From the NCBI RefSeq assembly GCF_023898315.1, contig NC_064625.1, positions 102,534,269 through 102,598,268 on the forward strand: a DNA stretch of 64,000 nucleotides, in the 5' to 3' direction. The notes under the pieces were generated by a model. It was given only the letters and a program-made list of their open reading frames with translations, had not been told where the DNA came from and made no database searches. Below, one piece after another: positions 22,402 through 33,834 of the stretch (the first letter of the stretch is position 1; each line of letters starts with the position of its first letter). The translations under genes and the position numbers were made by a program. This DNA is from Schistocerca nitens. Lineage: Eukaryota; Arthropoda; Insecta; Orthoptera; Acrididae.

Positions 22402-23366
22402 TGTTGTTGTTGTTGTGGTCTCAGTCCTGAGACTGGTTTGATGCAGCTCTCCATGTTACTCTATCCTGTGCAAGCTGCTTCATCTAGCAGTACCTACTGC
22501 AGCCTATATCCTTCTGAATCTGCTTAGTGTATTCATCTCTTGGTCTCCCTCTACGATTTTTACCCTCTACGCTGCCCTCCAATACTAAATTGGTGATCGC
22601 TTGAGGCCTCAGAACATGTCCTACCAACCGGTCCCTTCTTCTGGTCAAGATGTGCCACAAAATCCTCCCCAATTCTATTCAGTGCCTCTTCATTAGTTAT
22701 GTGATCTACCCATCTAATCTTCAGCATCACCACATTTCAAAAGCTTCTACCCTCTTCTTGTCCAAACTATTTATCGTCCATGTTTCACTTCCATACATGG
22801 CTACACTCCATACAAATACTTTCGGAAACGACTTCCTGACACTTAAATCTATACTCGATGTTAACAAATTTCTCTTCTTCAGAAACGCTTTCCTTACCAT
22901 TGCCAGTCTACATTTTATATCCTCTCTACTTCGACCATCATCGGTTATTTTGCTCCCCAAATAGCAAAATTCCTTTACTACTTTAAGTGTCTCATTTCCT
23001 AATCTAATTTCCTCAGCATCACCCGACTTAATTCGACTACATTCCATTATCCTCGTTTTGCTTTTGTTGATGTTCATCTTATACCCTCCCTTGAAGACAC
23101 TGTCCATTCCGTTCAACTGCTCTTCCAAGTCCTTTGCTGTCTCTGACAGAATTGCAATGCCATCGGCGAACCTCAAAGTTTTTATTTCTTCTCCATGGAT
23201 TTTAAGACCTACTCCGAATTTTTCTTTTGTTTCCTTTACTGCTTGCTCAATATACAGTTTGAATAACATCGGGGATAGGCTACAACCCTGTCTCACTCCC
23301 TTTCCAACCACTGCTTCTCTTTCATGTCCCTCGACTCTTATAACTGCCATCTGGTTTCTGTCAGTT
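22402..23366 (-). pseudogene. RTE/BovB-type LINE, 3' part, reverse strand
   Basis: The reverse-strand reading (22727-23392) gives domain B GVRQGCSLSP, a catalytic box changed to FADGI (second D to G), FCYLGSKITDDGRS, and WSVAMYGSETWTINSLDKKR. A second frame (22484-22672) ends RDRLVGHVLRPQ...GRPRDEYTKQIQKDIG. The 3' end is a short ACA-type simple repeat (GTT on the + strand, 22402-22416), as is usual for the RTE clade. The 5' truncation is near 23366. It is closely related to 15280 but carries a different lesion in the catalytic box. Confidence 0.85.
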
Positions 23367-24192
23367 ATGACATGTTTCTGGATTAATGGCATGCCTATCA
23401 GAAAGGTACAAACGCCACATTAACTTGTTGCTTACATGGTGATGCTTATATACCCGCATTGGAGTCACGTTATATTGCATGTATGCTGTATCAAAGCTGA
23501 GCCGTTCGTGGTTCGTGTTCGTGCCATTTCTTATTTTGCATCCTGTTTTTTACCGTACTGCCACCTCGTTATGTTAGTTTCAATTACTTGTGTCACTGAG
23601 TTGCCGCTTTGCCTGCCCGTGAGCGGCAGCAGCAGCGCTTATCGATATAAGCTCTGCCGTATTCTCTTTGCGGTCTGCTATTACTTCCCGGTCGTCGGGT
23701 GTCAAGGAGTCAGTTGGAACATGCCAGCAGTTAGTTCGCACCTGGCAGTGTTTGAGTTGGCACGCGGCACAAGTTCAGTCATGGCGCGGCAACAGTGAGG
23801 TCCGGGCCGCCATGACTCGCCCGACAGTTGCCGACACACAAGATTGGAGTGGCGACGACTTAGGTTGGTCGTCGGTCAGTCGTGTTGTCGGACGACGTAT
23901 ATGTTGGCCGGCGATCGCTTATGGGTTGGCTGTGTGTGCCGACCCGTGGTTCATCCTTGTTACTGTACAGTCACTGCCGTTAGCATTGTCTGGTACTTCG
24001 TGCAAGTGCTCCTGGAACTTTGTGTAGTTTGTGTGTCATTTTGATTGACAAGTTATTTTAAAAGTTGTCGGCGTACTGGCTCTGAGGAGTCGGTCGGTTG
24101 GCGTGAAGTTACCTTGTCGGTGAGTCCGTTGACTGTCTGTTAGTTGAGTTGTCGTCGGATCGAGAATGGTTGGGCCGACTGCCTGTCTCACC

Positions 24193-24842
24193 CATTTTTT
24201 TTTTCTTTATTGTAATTTTAATCACCTCATACAAGGCGGGCTGGCAGCAGCTTAATACGCTGCTCTTCAGCCTTATGGGGTACAATAATATGATATAGGT
24301 GACACAGACAATACAAAAAATGGCGGGCAAAGAAAGTAGTTACAAAAAACAAAAAACAAGAAGCCGTTCACGTTGGACGATAAAAACACTAACACTTGTT
24401 GACACGGCGCACAAAACACGGAGAACGGCGACGGCACATGTGAACAGTTGAGTTGTAACTGCACGAAACACAAAACGAAGCACGCACACACTAGACACTG
24501 ATGGCGATGATCTCCGGCGCACGAATGTTTACTATGTGTGTGCGAGTCCGGGGACCTGCCAAGAGAGGAGGAGGAGGAAGGGAGTGGGAGAGGGAGAGGG
24601 GAGAGCAGAGATGCCACAGGCAGGGGAGAAAGGGGGGAGGGAGGAAGGGGGAGGGGAAGCCCGGGGGGAAGAGGGGTGGAGGGAGGGGACGGGGGAAAAG
24701 GAAAGAGAAGGGAAGGGAAGGGAAGAGATGGGAGGGAGGGAGGGTGCCTAAAGGAAAGGACACCAGAAGTGGGGGGTGGGGCAGGGTCAAAGTTGATAGG
24801 AGGGGTAGATGGAGGGGAGGAGGACATCATCAGGGAGGGGGA
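24193..24842 (-). mobile_element. Retroposon with poly-A end and purine-rich 5' half, 9-bp TSD
   Basis: On the reverse strand it ends with an AATAAAG signal (24205-24211) and a run of about 10 A. The direct repeat tgtctcacc lies at 24184-24192 and 24843-24851. About 300 bp of its 5' part (24555-24842) is nearly pure GGGA/GGAG on the + strand. The long frames here (proline/serine or glycine/arginine peptides) are compositional artefacts. The family is unknown to me: SINE, LINE 3' end or processed transcript. Confidence 0.7.
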
Positions 24843-24999
24843 TGTCTCACCTAAGTGAACGTTAGTATTTCAAGTGCGGGCTGACCCCGAAACTTCTGAG
24901 CGCCGTTAGTTGCATTGCCTTTTCTTATTTTCTGTTATGTGTAAGCGTATGACTCATAGCCGATGGTTTTGAATCAAAGTTGAATTATTTTTTTAGTAA

Positions 25000-25681
25000 T
25001 GTTTTAAGTCATGGGCCTTCAGCCGCTTTAAAATTAAAATTCCTTGCTTTTCATGTGTTAGATTGTTTGGGTGTTCAACCTGATTAAAATATTCTTTAAA
25101 AATAAAGCCTTGGGCCTTCTGCCTACTAAAAATTATTTTGGTTATGTTTTAAGTTATGGGCCTTCAGCCGTTTAAACTTAAAATTCCTTGCTTGTGTGGG
25201 CCTCCAGCCTGATTAATATATTGTTGAAAGATAAAGCCTTGGGCCTTCTGCCTAATAAAATTATTTTACTTATGTTTCAAGTCATGAGCCTTCAGCTGTT
25301 TTAAAATGAAAGTTCATTGCTTATCAACTGTTAGATTGTTCGGGGCCTTCAGCCTAGTTTAAAATAAGATCTTGTTGTTTAAATTTATTTTACCTTGAGT
25401 TTTAAGTCATGGGGCCTTCAGCCGCTTTTAAATTAAGGATCTTTGTCTTTCGAGCATCGGACTGTTTGGGGCCTTCATCCTAATTGAAGATAAGGTCTTC
25501 TGCCTTCTTTACCTTCAGTCTGAAATCATCGGTCTTCAGCCGTCCTTAAATTAAGGTTGTTGCTTTTAAAGTATTAGATTTTGGGGCCTTCAGCCAAATT
25601 ACAGAACTTACTTAACGTAAGGCCTTCTGCCTTCTAATTTTTTTTTTTGGCATCTGAATTTTGAGTTAATGACTTCCAGCC

Positions 25682-25721
<40 letters not shown>

Positions 25722-25780
25722 AGTGGTTGTGTCCTTAAGGCATAAGATAGTGTGGCGTATTCAGCCAATAACTAAGTTCA
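25000..25780. repeat. Tandem array built on GGGCCTTCAGCC
   Basis: GGGCCTTCAGCC-like and GGGCCTTCTGCC-like phrases alternate every 60-80 bp with AT-rich spacers containing TTAAAATTAAAATTCCTTGC. At least ten instances occur between 25015 and 25625. A pure TTA microsatellite (25685-25720) follows. Confidence 0.75.
25685..25720 (+). repeat. (TTA)n microsatellite
   Basis: Twelve uninterrupted TTA units at the end of the GGGCCTTCAGCC array. Confidence 0.95.
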
Positions 25781-25950
25781 AGAATTTGTAGTGTAATTTT
25801 TGGTCAAATAAATAGTTATATGTGTTAGAGTGTAACTGAAAGCCGCTCATTTTGGCCCCTTTCCACAATTCCAACTACCTGTCCTATTCTGCGGGTTTAG
25901 CAGGGCGTTTCAAAGGCCTTCAAAGAGAAACTTTCCTTTTGCCACTTATA

Positions 25951-27372
25951 CACTCCTGGAAATGGAAAAAAGAACACATTGACACCGGTGTGTCAGACCC
26001 ACCATACTTGCTCCGGACACTGCGAGAGGGCTGTACAAGCAATGATCACACGCACGGCACAGCGGACACACCAGGTCCCACGGTGATGGCCGTCGAATGG
26101 CGCTAGCTGCGCAGCATTTGTGCACCGCCGCCGTCAGTGTCAGCCAGTTTGCCGTGGCATACGGAGCTCCATCGCAGTCTTTAACACTGGTAGCATGCCG
26201 CGACAGCGTGGACGTGAACCGTATGTGCAGTTGACGGACTTTGAGCGAGGGCATATAGTGGGCATGCGGGAGGCCGGGTGAACGTACCGCCGAATTGCTC
26301 AACACGTGGGGCGTGAGGTCTCCACAGTACATCGATGTTGTCGCCAGTGGTCGGCGGCAGGTGCACGTGCCCGTCGACCTGGGACCGGACCGCAGCGACG
26401 CACGGATGCGCGCCAAGACCGTAGGATCCTACGCAGTGCCGTAGGGGACCGCACCGCCACTTCCCAGCAATTTAGGGACACTGTTGCTCCTGGGGTATCG
26501 GCGAGGACCATTCGCAACCGTCTCCATGAAGCTGCGCTACGGTCCCGCACACCGTTAGGCCGTCTTCCGCTCACGCCCCAACATCGTGCAGCCCGCCTCC
26601 AGTGGTGTCGCGTCAGGCGTGAATGGAGGGACGAATGGAGACGTGTCGTCTTCAGCGATGAGAGTCGCTTCTGCCTTGGTGCCAATGATGGTCGTATGCG
26701 TGTTTGGCGCCGTGCAGGTGAGCGCCACAATCAGGACTGCATACGACCGAGGCACACAGAGCCAACACCCGGCATCATGGTGTGGGGAGCGATCTCCTAC
26801 ACTGGCCGTACACCACTGGTGATCGTCGAGGGGACACTGAATAGTGCACAGTACATCCAAACCGTCATCGAACCCATCGTTCTACCATTCCTAGACCGGC
26901 AAGGGATCTTGCTGTTCCAACAGGGCAATGCACGTCCGCATGTATCCCGTGCCCCCCAACGTGCTCTAGAAGGTGTAAGTCAACTACCCTGGCCAGAAAG
27001 ATCTCCGGATCTGTCCTCCATTGAGCATGTTTGGGACTGGATGAAGCGTCGTCTCACGCGGTCTGCACGTCCAGCACGAACGCTGGTCCAACTGAGGCGC
27101 CAGGTGGAAATGGCATGGCACGCCGTTCCACAGGACTACATCCAGCATCTCTACGATCGTCTCCATGGGAGAATAGCAGCCTGCATTGCTGCGAAAGGTG
27201 GATATACACTGTACTAGTGCCGACATTGTGCATGCTCTGTTGCCTGTGTCTATGTGCCTGTGGTTCTGTCAGTGTGATCATGTGATGTATCTGACCCCAG
27301 GAATGTGTCAATAAAGTTTCCCCTTCCTGGGACAATGAATTCACGGTGTTCTTATTTCAATTTCCAGGAGTG
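25951..27372 (+). mobile_element. Tc1-like element, copy 2 (1422 bp)
   Basis: Same family and length as copy 1. The TA duplication is at 25949-25950 and 27373-27374, and the ends read CACTCCTGGAAATGG and TTTCCAGGAGTG. Scattered point differences separate it from copies 1 and 3. Confidence 0.95.
26195..27217 (+). pseudogene. Tc1-like transposase, nonsense at codon 29
   Basis: The start is ATG at 26195 (MPRQRGREPYVQ). Codon 29 (26279-26281) is TGA where copies 1 and 3 have TGG, inside the DNA-binding region. The remainder is open to 27217 and carries FSDESRF and SPIEHVWD. The second box reads QQGNARPH, so the second catalytic aspartate is changed to glycine. This copy is doubly dead: truncated and catalytically damaged. 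Confidence 0.92.
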
Positions 27373-27549
27373 TATATTCTCTTATTGGTCAAACTTCAAT
27401 CGTCCCTGATTGGCTGTCGTTTTATGACCGTAGCTGCACACCAGTGCATTTCCGACCTGTGGTCATCTGGAAAATTTTGCTCCGTTTGACTTCCTTACAC
27501 CTGCTATGACCTTATTAGTGACTTGCTTTTCTCCAGCTTGTATGTGTAG

Positions 27550-27915
27550 AGGCTTGGGTAGCTCAGATGGTAGAGCACTTACCCGCAAAAGGCAAACGTC
27601 TCGAATTAGAGTTTCGGTCTGGCACAGAGTTTTAATCTGTTAGGAAGTTTCATATCAACGCACACTCCGCTGCAGAGTGAAAATTTCAGTCTGGGAACAT
27701 CCTCGAGGCTGCGGTTAAGCCATGTCTCCGAAATATCCTTTTTTCCTGGATTGCTAGTTCTGCAAGGTTCGCAGTAGAGCTTCAGTGAAGTTTGGAAGTA
27801 TGGAGACGAGGTGGTGGCGGAACTGAAGCTGTGAGGACGGGTCGTCAGTCGTGCTTGGGTAGTCGCAAGTTAGAGTGTCGGTCCGGCACACAGTTTTAAT
27901 CTGCCAGGAAGTTTT
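27550..27915 (+). repeat. Two tandem, degraded tRNA-like SINE units
   Basis: Forward copies of the SINE seen in the dimers at 4772 and 19891. The first is at about 27553-27684 (GGTAGCTCAGATGGTAGAGC, TTTTAATCTG, CACTCCGCTGCAGAGTG). The second is at about 27825-27915, with much of its A box deleted. They lie about 280 bp apart in the same orientation, so this family also occurs as a direct array. Confidence 0.75.
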
Positions 27916-27959
27916 TTTAACCTTCTTCTATTACATAATGTGAAGTGCACGAGCTTGCA

Positions 27960-28110
27960 AGATAGGAAGGAGAAATATACTCGTATCAAGCCCATGCTGC
28001 AGATTAACAACTGTGGGCTAGTACATCAACGAGCCTGAGTGTTGTTTTAGGCGGTTTCTGACACACAAACTGGACTGGTCCCCTATATGAGCCTAAAAAC
28101 GTGTGAGTGC
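27960..28110 (+). repeat. Fragment of the TTTAGGCGGTTT repeat family
   Basis: Contains GCTGCAGATTAACAAC and TTTTAGGCGGTTTCTGACAC, as does 43680-43825, and shares the AGGCGGTTT box with 38560-38760 and 41476. Too short to place ends. Confidence 0.5.
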
Positions 28111-28239
28111 GATATGTAATAAACACTTTAAATACGATCACAAATATGACAAAGGATCTCCATTCCCTTAAGTTGTCCTCATACTGTAAGTGTTGCTCAT
28201 TATGAAGCACATCAGGTGTGGTGTCTATCATAGTAACTG

Positions 28240-29930
28240 CACGTGCTGAAGCGATCTGCTACATCTCACAGAGAAGGCTTCTCAACATGATTTACAACCA
28301 CAACGCTCTCCAGTGGCAGATGTCAGCTGCGTCTCGTGCGCAAATAGCACAGTTTGTTTACGAAAATGGACGCGCGTAAATACGGTGTATGAACTCTGTT
28401 AGCTATCGTCGGAGCAGGAGGGAATCAGTCAGTGATGCAGATTGCAGTCTTTAAGATTATTGGTCCATGTTCCCTGACAGTCACAAAATTGGACAAACTC
28501 TGTCCCACATTGGGAGCTCTCTGACTTAAAAGAAATAACATTAAATACTGCAGACGGTACCACTATTAAATTCATAAGAAAGCCTAAACATCTATTAGAA
28601 AACAAAAGGTGAAAAAAAAACGCATTTACACAGTTGTGAACCTGCTACGTCTCGTTTCACAGCCCACAACTCCACTACTCTATCAGTTACTTTTAAAATT
28701 TTAACCTACCACCGGTATCTAAGTTGTATGTATGTCTCAAGGCTACAGTTATAGATGTCATTATTTGACATTTAAGTGTGACCAATTATACCAAAAACGA
28801 TACACTTCTGATTAGTCATCACTGAAACATAGCGCTGAAACAGTACACTGTCATAATACGCAGGATATAATACAGAAATCCTCAAATGCGAGACGTATAT
28901 TTAACTATCGATATACAGTTTTCTGTAATTTTACTATAAGAAATCGTACCAAAAACGACGCTTTTTCGATCTATCGTCAATGTGTCCTCGCTTTGAAACA
29001 GTTTATATTTATTGCCCGTACGTTATAATATAAAACGCATCAAATATTGAGTTCAACTGTGTGTCATTCAATCAAATGTGGCGTCTCTTAAGTTCTGCTT
29101 GTGGCGTCAAACCTCTGCCTGTCCAGAAGCAAAAATCTGGCTTTGCAGATCCTTCTCTCCACGCATGGCAGTGTATCAGGACACGAAATTCGATACTTGG
29201 AAATTACTCAACTCGATCAGGTCCTCTTCCACAGACTCCTTTAGACAACTGACGATTGCAGCGACAGAAGAAACACTGGCGCAAAGTGAAAATAAATTTG
29301 CCAGAATCTCAGTACTGTTGATCCTGCAGTAGATGAAATTAACGTTCACGAGCAGACGTTCTCATGGGTGTGATTGACTTTTGAAAACCATCTGTATGGT
29401 GACGTGTGTCGGTGTCCCAGGAACTACACGCCGCAGTTATTCACCCTGATAGGCTCTCGTTTGGCACTAACATTAGAAAGAAAATTTTGTAATTTTATGC
29501 CATACTCTAGTTTTTAAAAATAGGAGCATTGCCCAGATTGGCGGCATAGAATAATGGTTTAGCTAGATTCTTCATATGGAGTACGTCTTGGGTTCTTATT
29601 TCCTCAGATGCTTTGAAATATTTTACTTTTTAAACTTTATCAAAGTAATTTTGGTCATAATTTGTATTCAGTTAGTGTTTTATGTGTAATTTTTTTATTT
29701 ATAACGCTCTGTCAAATCATTTTAACCATCGTCTTGACTACATGATTTCTTTTCTTCCATTCATTCTTTTACCATTTGGAATGTATGTGCATGTGAATTT
29801 CATTATTTTCGATTATCTGTCATAATACTCAAACATTTTAAAACGCCAGTCTAACTGTTAAAAACAAAAGACGAAATAATCTGTTTATACTGAATGTGGA
29901 ATGGTGTCAGAAATGTATTTTTTGTTACAA
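28240..29930. other. No recognised feature
   Basis: AT-rich sequence with chance frames only. A frame at 29061-29332 has no recognisable motif. Confidence 0.4.
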
Positions 29931-29951
29931 GATGTACATTGTTTGGATGGT

Positions 29952-30188
29952 AAATGTGAATGTCGTGTGACTAGGGCCTCCCGTCGGGTAGACCGTTCGC
30001 CAGGTGCAAATCTTTCGATTTGACGCCACTTCGGCGACTTGCACGTCGATGGGGATGAAGTAATGATGATTAGGAAAACACAACACCCAGTCCCTGAGCG
30101 AGATAATCTCCGACCCAGACGGGAATCGAACCCGGGCCCTTAGGATGGACATTCTGTCGCGCTGACCACTCACGTACCGGGGGCGCAC
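29952..30188 (-). mobile_element. tRNA-headed SINE, CCCGGGTTC family, reverse
   Basis: The head at the right end has reverse GGGAATCGAACCCGGGCCCTTAGGAT. The body has GATGATTAGGAAAACACAACACCCAGTCCCTGAGCG. The direct repeat gtttggatggt lies at 29941-29951 and 30189-30199. The forward relative is at 41209. Confidence 0.9.
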
Positions 30189-30537
30189 GTTTGGATGGTG
30201 ATCGTAATACATACATTTAAAACATAAATCCTTGTTGCACTAAAGTTACACAGATGAAGATATAAAATTGCACCAAAATGAGGAATATAAATAATGAATG
30301 TAGTAACACGGACGAAAATAAAAGATGCCGAAACTGAAGAAATCAAATCGAAGTTAATATGTAACAATTAAAGCTACTTGTACAAAATTCCCTGTGAAAG
30401 AAGAATGAACGGAAGAAAAATGAGAGCAAATAAAAAAGTTAAAATGATGATTGAAACGACATGAATAGGAATTAGAAATAAAAAATTACGTTTAAAGTAA
30501 TTAATTGAACAAAAATTAATTGAGTAAACATAATTCA

Positions 30538-30737
30538 GACGACCGTTGTGGCAGAGCGTTTCTGGGCGCTTCAGTCTGGAAGCGCGCGACCGCTACGGTC
30601 GCAGGTTCGAATCCTGCTTCGGGCATGGATGTGTGCGATGTCCTTAGGTAGGTTTAAGTAGTTGTAACTTCTAGGAACTGATGACGTCAGGTGTTCAGTC
30701 GCATAGTGCTCAGAGCTATTTGAACCATTTGGAAAAA
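30538..30737 (+). mobile_element. tRNA-headed SINE, common 200-bp family
   Basis: Head GGGCGCTTCAGTCTGGAAGC and GCAGGTTCGAATCCTG, tail TGTCCTTAGG ... GCTATTTGAACCATTT. A short taattc may be the target duplication. Confidence 0.85.
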
Positions 30738-31274
30738 TAATTCTCAAAATCATTTCAGTAAGGAATAACAAACTTCAAAATACTTCCAGAGATTCCGGCA
30801 CACAACCGTCTGTCTATGGAGAATGCACATTAACCATTACATTCTGTGTAGTCCCGCCATTTTCAGAGCTGTAGAGCAGGAGTAATCATTGTTTTACCAA
30901 ACGCCTATTGTATCTCTGTTAGTAGTAAAATTTTCTAAACTCCTGTCGATCGCACTATAATGGTGATTTATGAAGTAAGGAAGCAACTTCACAAAATTTT
31001 AAAGTAGAATCGCAGCAAGTCAAATATGTAATAATAAGTACTTACCAAACGTTTTATGACAAAATTTTATGAAAACTAATGAAAACGTTTCTCAAATCCA
31101 TACCACCCTCCACCCACCACGAAAGAAAGAATTTCTAGAAATTGGCGATAGGAACCAGGTTGACTACCACTGTTTTAGAGCATCAAGCGAAGTTAATGAA
31201 TTTTTTTTAATGATTTGCTTGCAAATGTGGGCGCATGAGGCTGAATGGCTACAGGGTGTGATACCTGGGACCCT

Positions 31275-33160
31275 AACCTACACAACCGTGTAATACAACC
31301 CAATACGTTGTCCTCAATGGTGAGTGTTCATCGGAGGTGACGGTATGCCCCAGGGAAGTGTGGTAGGTCCGCTGTTGTTTTTTATCTACATAAATGATCT
31401 TTTGGATAGGGTGGATAGCAATGTGCGGCTGTTTGCTGATGATGCTGTGGTGTACGGGAAGGTGTCGTCGTTGAGTGACTGTAGGAGGGTACAAGATGAC
31501 TTGGACAGGATTTGTGATTGGTGTAAAGAATGGCAGCTAACTCTAAATATAGATAAATGTAAATTAATGCAGATGAATAGGAAAAAGAATCCCATAATGT
31601 TTGAATACTCCATTAGTAGTGTAGCACTTGACACAGTCACGTCGATTAAATATTTGGGCGTAACATTGCAGAGCGATATGAAGTGGCACAAGCATGTAAT
31701 GGCAGTTGTGGGGAAGGCAGATAGTCGTCTTCGGTTCATTGGTACAATTTTGGGAAGATGTGGTTCATCTGTAAAGGAGACCGCTTATAAAACACTAATA
31801 CCTAATACCTATTCTTGAGTAGTGCTCGAGCGTTTGGGATCCCTATCAGGTCGGATTGAGGGAGGACATAGAAGCAATTCAGAGGCGGGCTGCTAGATTT
31901 GTTACTGGTAGGTTTGATCATCACGCGACTGTTACGGAAATGCTTCAGGAACTCGGGTGGGAATCTCTGGAGGAAAGGTTCTTTTCATGCATCGCTACTG
32001 ACAAGGGAACCTCCCCATCGCACCCCCCTCAGACTTAGTTATAACTTGGCACAGTGGATAGGCCTTGAAAAACTGAACACAGATCAATCGAGAAAACAGG
32101 AAGAAGTTGTGTGGAACTATGAAAAAAATAAGCAAAATATACAAACTGAGTAGTCCATGTGCAAGATAGGCAACATCAAGGATAATGTGAGCTCAGGAGC
32201 GCCGTGCTCACGTGGTTAGCGTGAGCAGCTGCGGAACGAGAGGTCCTTGGTTCAAGTCTTCCCTCGAGTGAAAAGTATACTTTTTGTATTTTCGCATATT
32301 TATGATCTGTTCGTTCGTTCATTGACGTCTGCGTTCACTGCAATAAGTTTAGTGTCTGTGTTTTGTGACCGCACCGCAAAACCGTGCGATTAGTAGACGA
32401 AAGGACGTGCCTCTCCAATGGGAACCGAAAATATTTGATCGCAAGGTCATAGGTCAACCGATTCCTCCACAGGAAAACACGTCTGATATATTCTATACGA
32501 CACTGGTGACGGCATGTGCGTCACGTGACAGGAATATGTTGTCGACCCACCTAACTTGTACACTTGGCGAATGAGTAAAAAGATTCTTCTACCTTGCCCG
32601 ATTTAGGTCTTCTTGTGGATGTGATAATCATAAATAAAATAAAATAAATTAAACTTTTAACTCGAGGGAAAACTTGAACCATTCCGCAGCTGCTCACGCT
32701 AACCACGGGACCAGGGCGCTGCTGAGCTTACACTGTCCCTGATGTTGCCTATCTTGCGCATGGACTACTCAGTTTGTATATTTTGCTTATTTTTTTCATA
32801 GTTCCACTCAACTTCTTCCTGTTTTCTCGGTTGATCTGTGTTCAGTTTTTCAAGGCCTATCCACTGTGCCAACTTATAACTAAATCTGAGGGGGGTGCGA
32901 TGGGGAGGTTCCCTTGTGAGTAAATTTAGAGAACCAGCATTTGAGGCTGACTGCGGTACAATTTTACTGCGGCCAACTTACATTTCGCGGAAAGACCACA
33001 AAGATAAGATAAGAGAGATTAGGGCTCGTACAGAGGCATATAGGCAGTCATTTTTTCCTCGTTCTGTTTGGGAGTGGAACAGGGAGAGACGATGCTAGTT
33101 GTGGTACGAGGTACCCTCCGCCACGCACCGTATGGTGGATTGCGGAGTATGTATGTAGTA
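31275..33160 (+). pseudogene. Jockey/CR1-type LINE, 3' half, split by an insertion
   Basis: Reverse transcriptase fragment of a non-LTR element. The frame 31324-31818 has GMPQGSVVGPLLF (domain B), an intact catalytic box FADDAVV, WQLTLNIDKCK and KYLGVTL. After a frameshift near 31818 the C-terminal frame (31856) reads IEAIQRRAARFVTGRF and ELGWESL. It is broken at 32002 by a 915-bp inverted-repeat element and resumes at 32920 as KFREPAFEADC ... FPRSVWEWNRERRC, ending at about 33098. The start is missing. Same clade as the reverse copy at 50522. Confidence 0.85.
32002..32916. mobile_element. Long-TIR element with tRNA-like arms, 3-bp TSD (copy 1)
   Basis: Ends CAAGGGAACCTCCCC ... GGGGAGGTTCCCTTG, with inverted arms of about 270 bp. 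The flanking duplication is TGA (31999-32001 and 32917-32919). Each arm carries a tRNA-like stretch (GTGGTTAGCGTGAGCAGC, then GGTTCAAGTCTTCC) whose tails point to the centre. The central 350 bp is not palindromic and encodes nothing I recognise. The second copy at 44935 has TTA duplications. A 3-bp T-N-A target suggests a PIF/Harbinger-like non-autonomous element; no transposase supports this. Confidence 0.85.
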
Positions 33161-33447
33161 GATGGTTTCAAAAATTCAGCCCCAGCCATAGGGACCTCTC
33201 TTTGTAACGAAAAGAAGAAGAACAAGCCATGTGCAGAGGCTTTACTCGCGTTGTCGCCAGTGCTTCCAACCTGCCTGCCTCGTTGTGGTTCACAGCTGGC
33301 AGCGTTCGTGTTATCGCCGCATCGGCAATCACAGCAGAGTGCCGCACAGTCGTCAACACCGGGTCCCGAATTCCTGCTCCGTCAAATCCGGCCGTGTGCC
33401 AGTAAGCGGGGATTTCTGCTCCCTCCTCCCCCACGTTCCCCCTCGCC

Positions 33448-33448
<1 letters not shown>

Positions 33449-33491
<43 letters not shown>
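33449..33491 (+). repeat. (AC)n microsatellite
   Basis: About 21 AC units. The histidine/threonine- and valine/cysteine-rich frames through it are artefacts of the repeat. Confidence 0.95.
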
Positions 33492-33493
<2 letters not shown>

Positions 33494-33834
33494 CGTAATC
33501 CCGCCGCCTATCGGGCAGTTCAGTTCACAGCGGAATCTGCCCTCGCTGTCCACACCCGTTCTCTACCCATTGCCATCCACCCATACCCCCCTTGCGACAG
33601 TCAGCGCATTCCACATCCAATAACACTCCCGTCCCTCCCCCCTCTACCTCCTGCCGGCCACCCGGAGCATGTTTTCCTTCTCCTATTGGCACACAACGTG
33701 GAGAAGGCAGGACCGTTTCCTATCGTATAGCTTCTCGGCCAACGAGAAAACACACACGAAGCTTCCTGGAACGATAGGCGCGTTTCATCTGTTAAAGTAT
33801 GGGGCAATATCTGTAATTTTCACAACTTTATATA

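Larger units (their letters stand above)
23430..25930. other. Unidentified, possibly LTR-derived, block
   Basis: A GC-rich part (23580-24190), an inserted retroposon (24193-24842), a tandem array (about 25000-25780) and an AATAAA-bearing end (25808) seem to form one older repeat, but I could not find matching termini. No protein motif is present. The right part is cut by Tc1-like copy 2 at 25951. Confidence 0.35.

Noticed and set aside
24273..24858. Long proline/serine or glycine/arginine frames as genes
   Set aside because: They are translations of a GGGA tract in several frames on both strands, a composition artefact.
25000..25780. CRISPR-like array from regularly spaced GGGCCTTCAGCC
   Set aside because: The genome is eukaryotic, the repeats are short and degenerate, the spacers are related to each other, and no cas genes are present.
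33068..33777. 220-codon frame as a host gene
   Set aside because: It runs through a LINE 3' end and an AC microsatellite (His/Thr repeats) and shows no domain.
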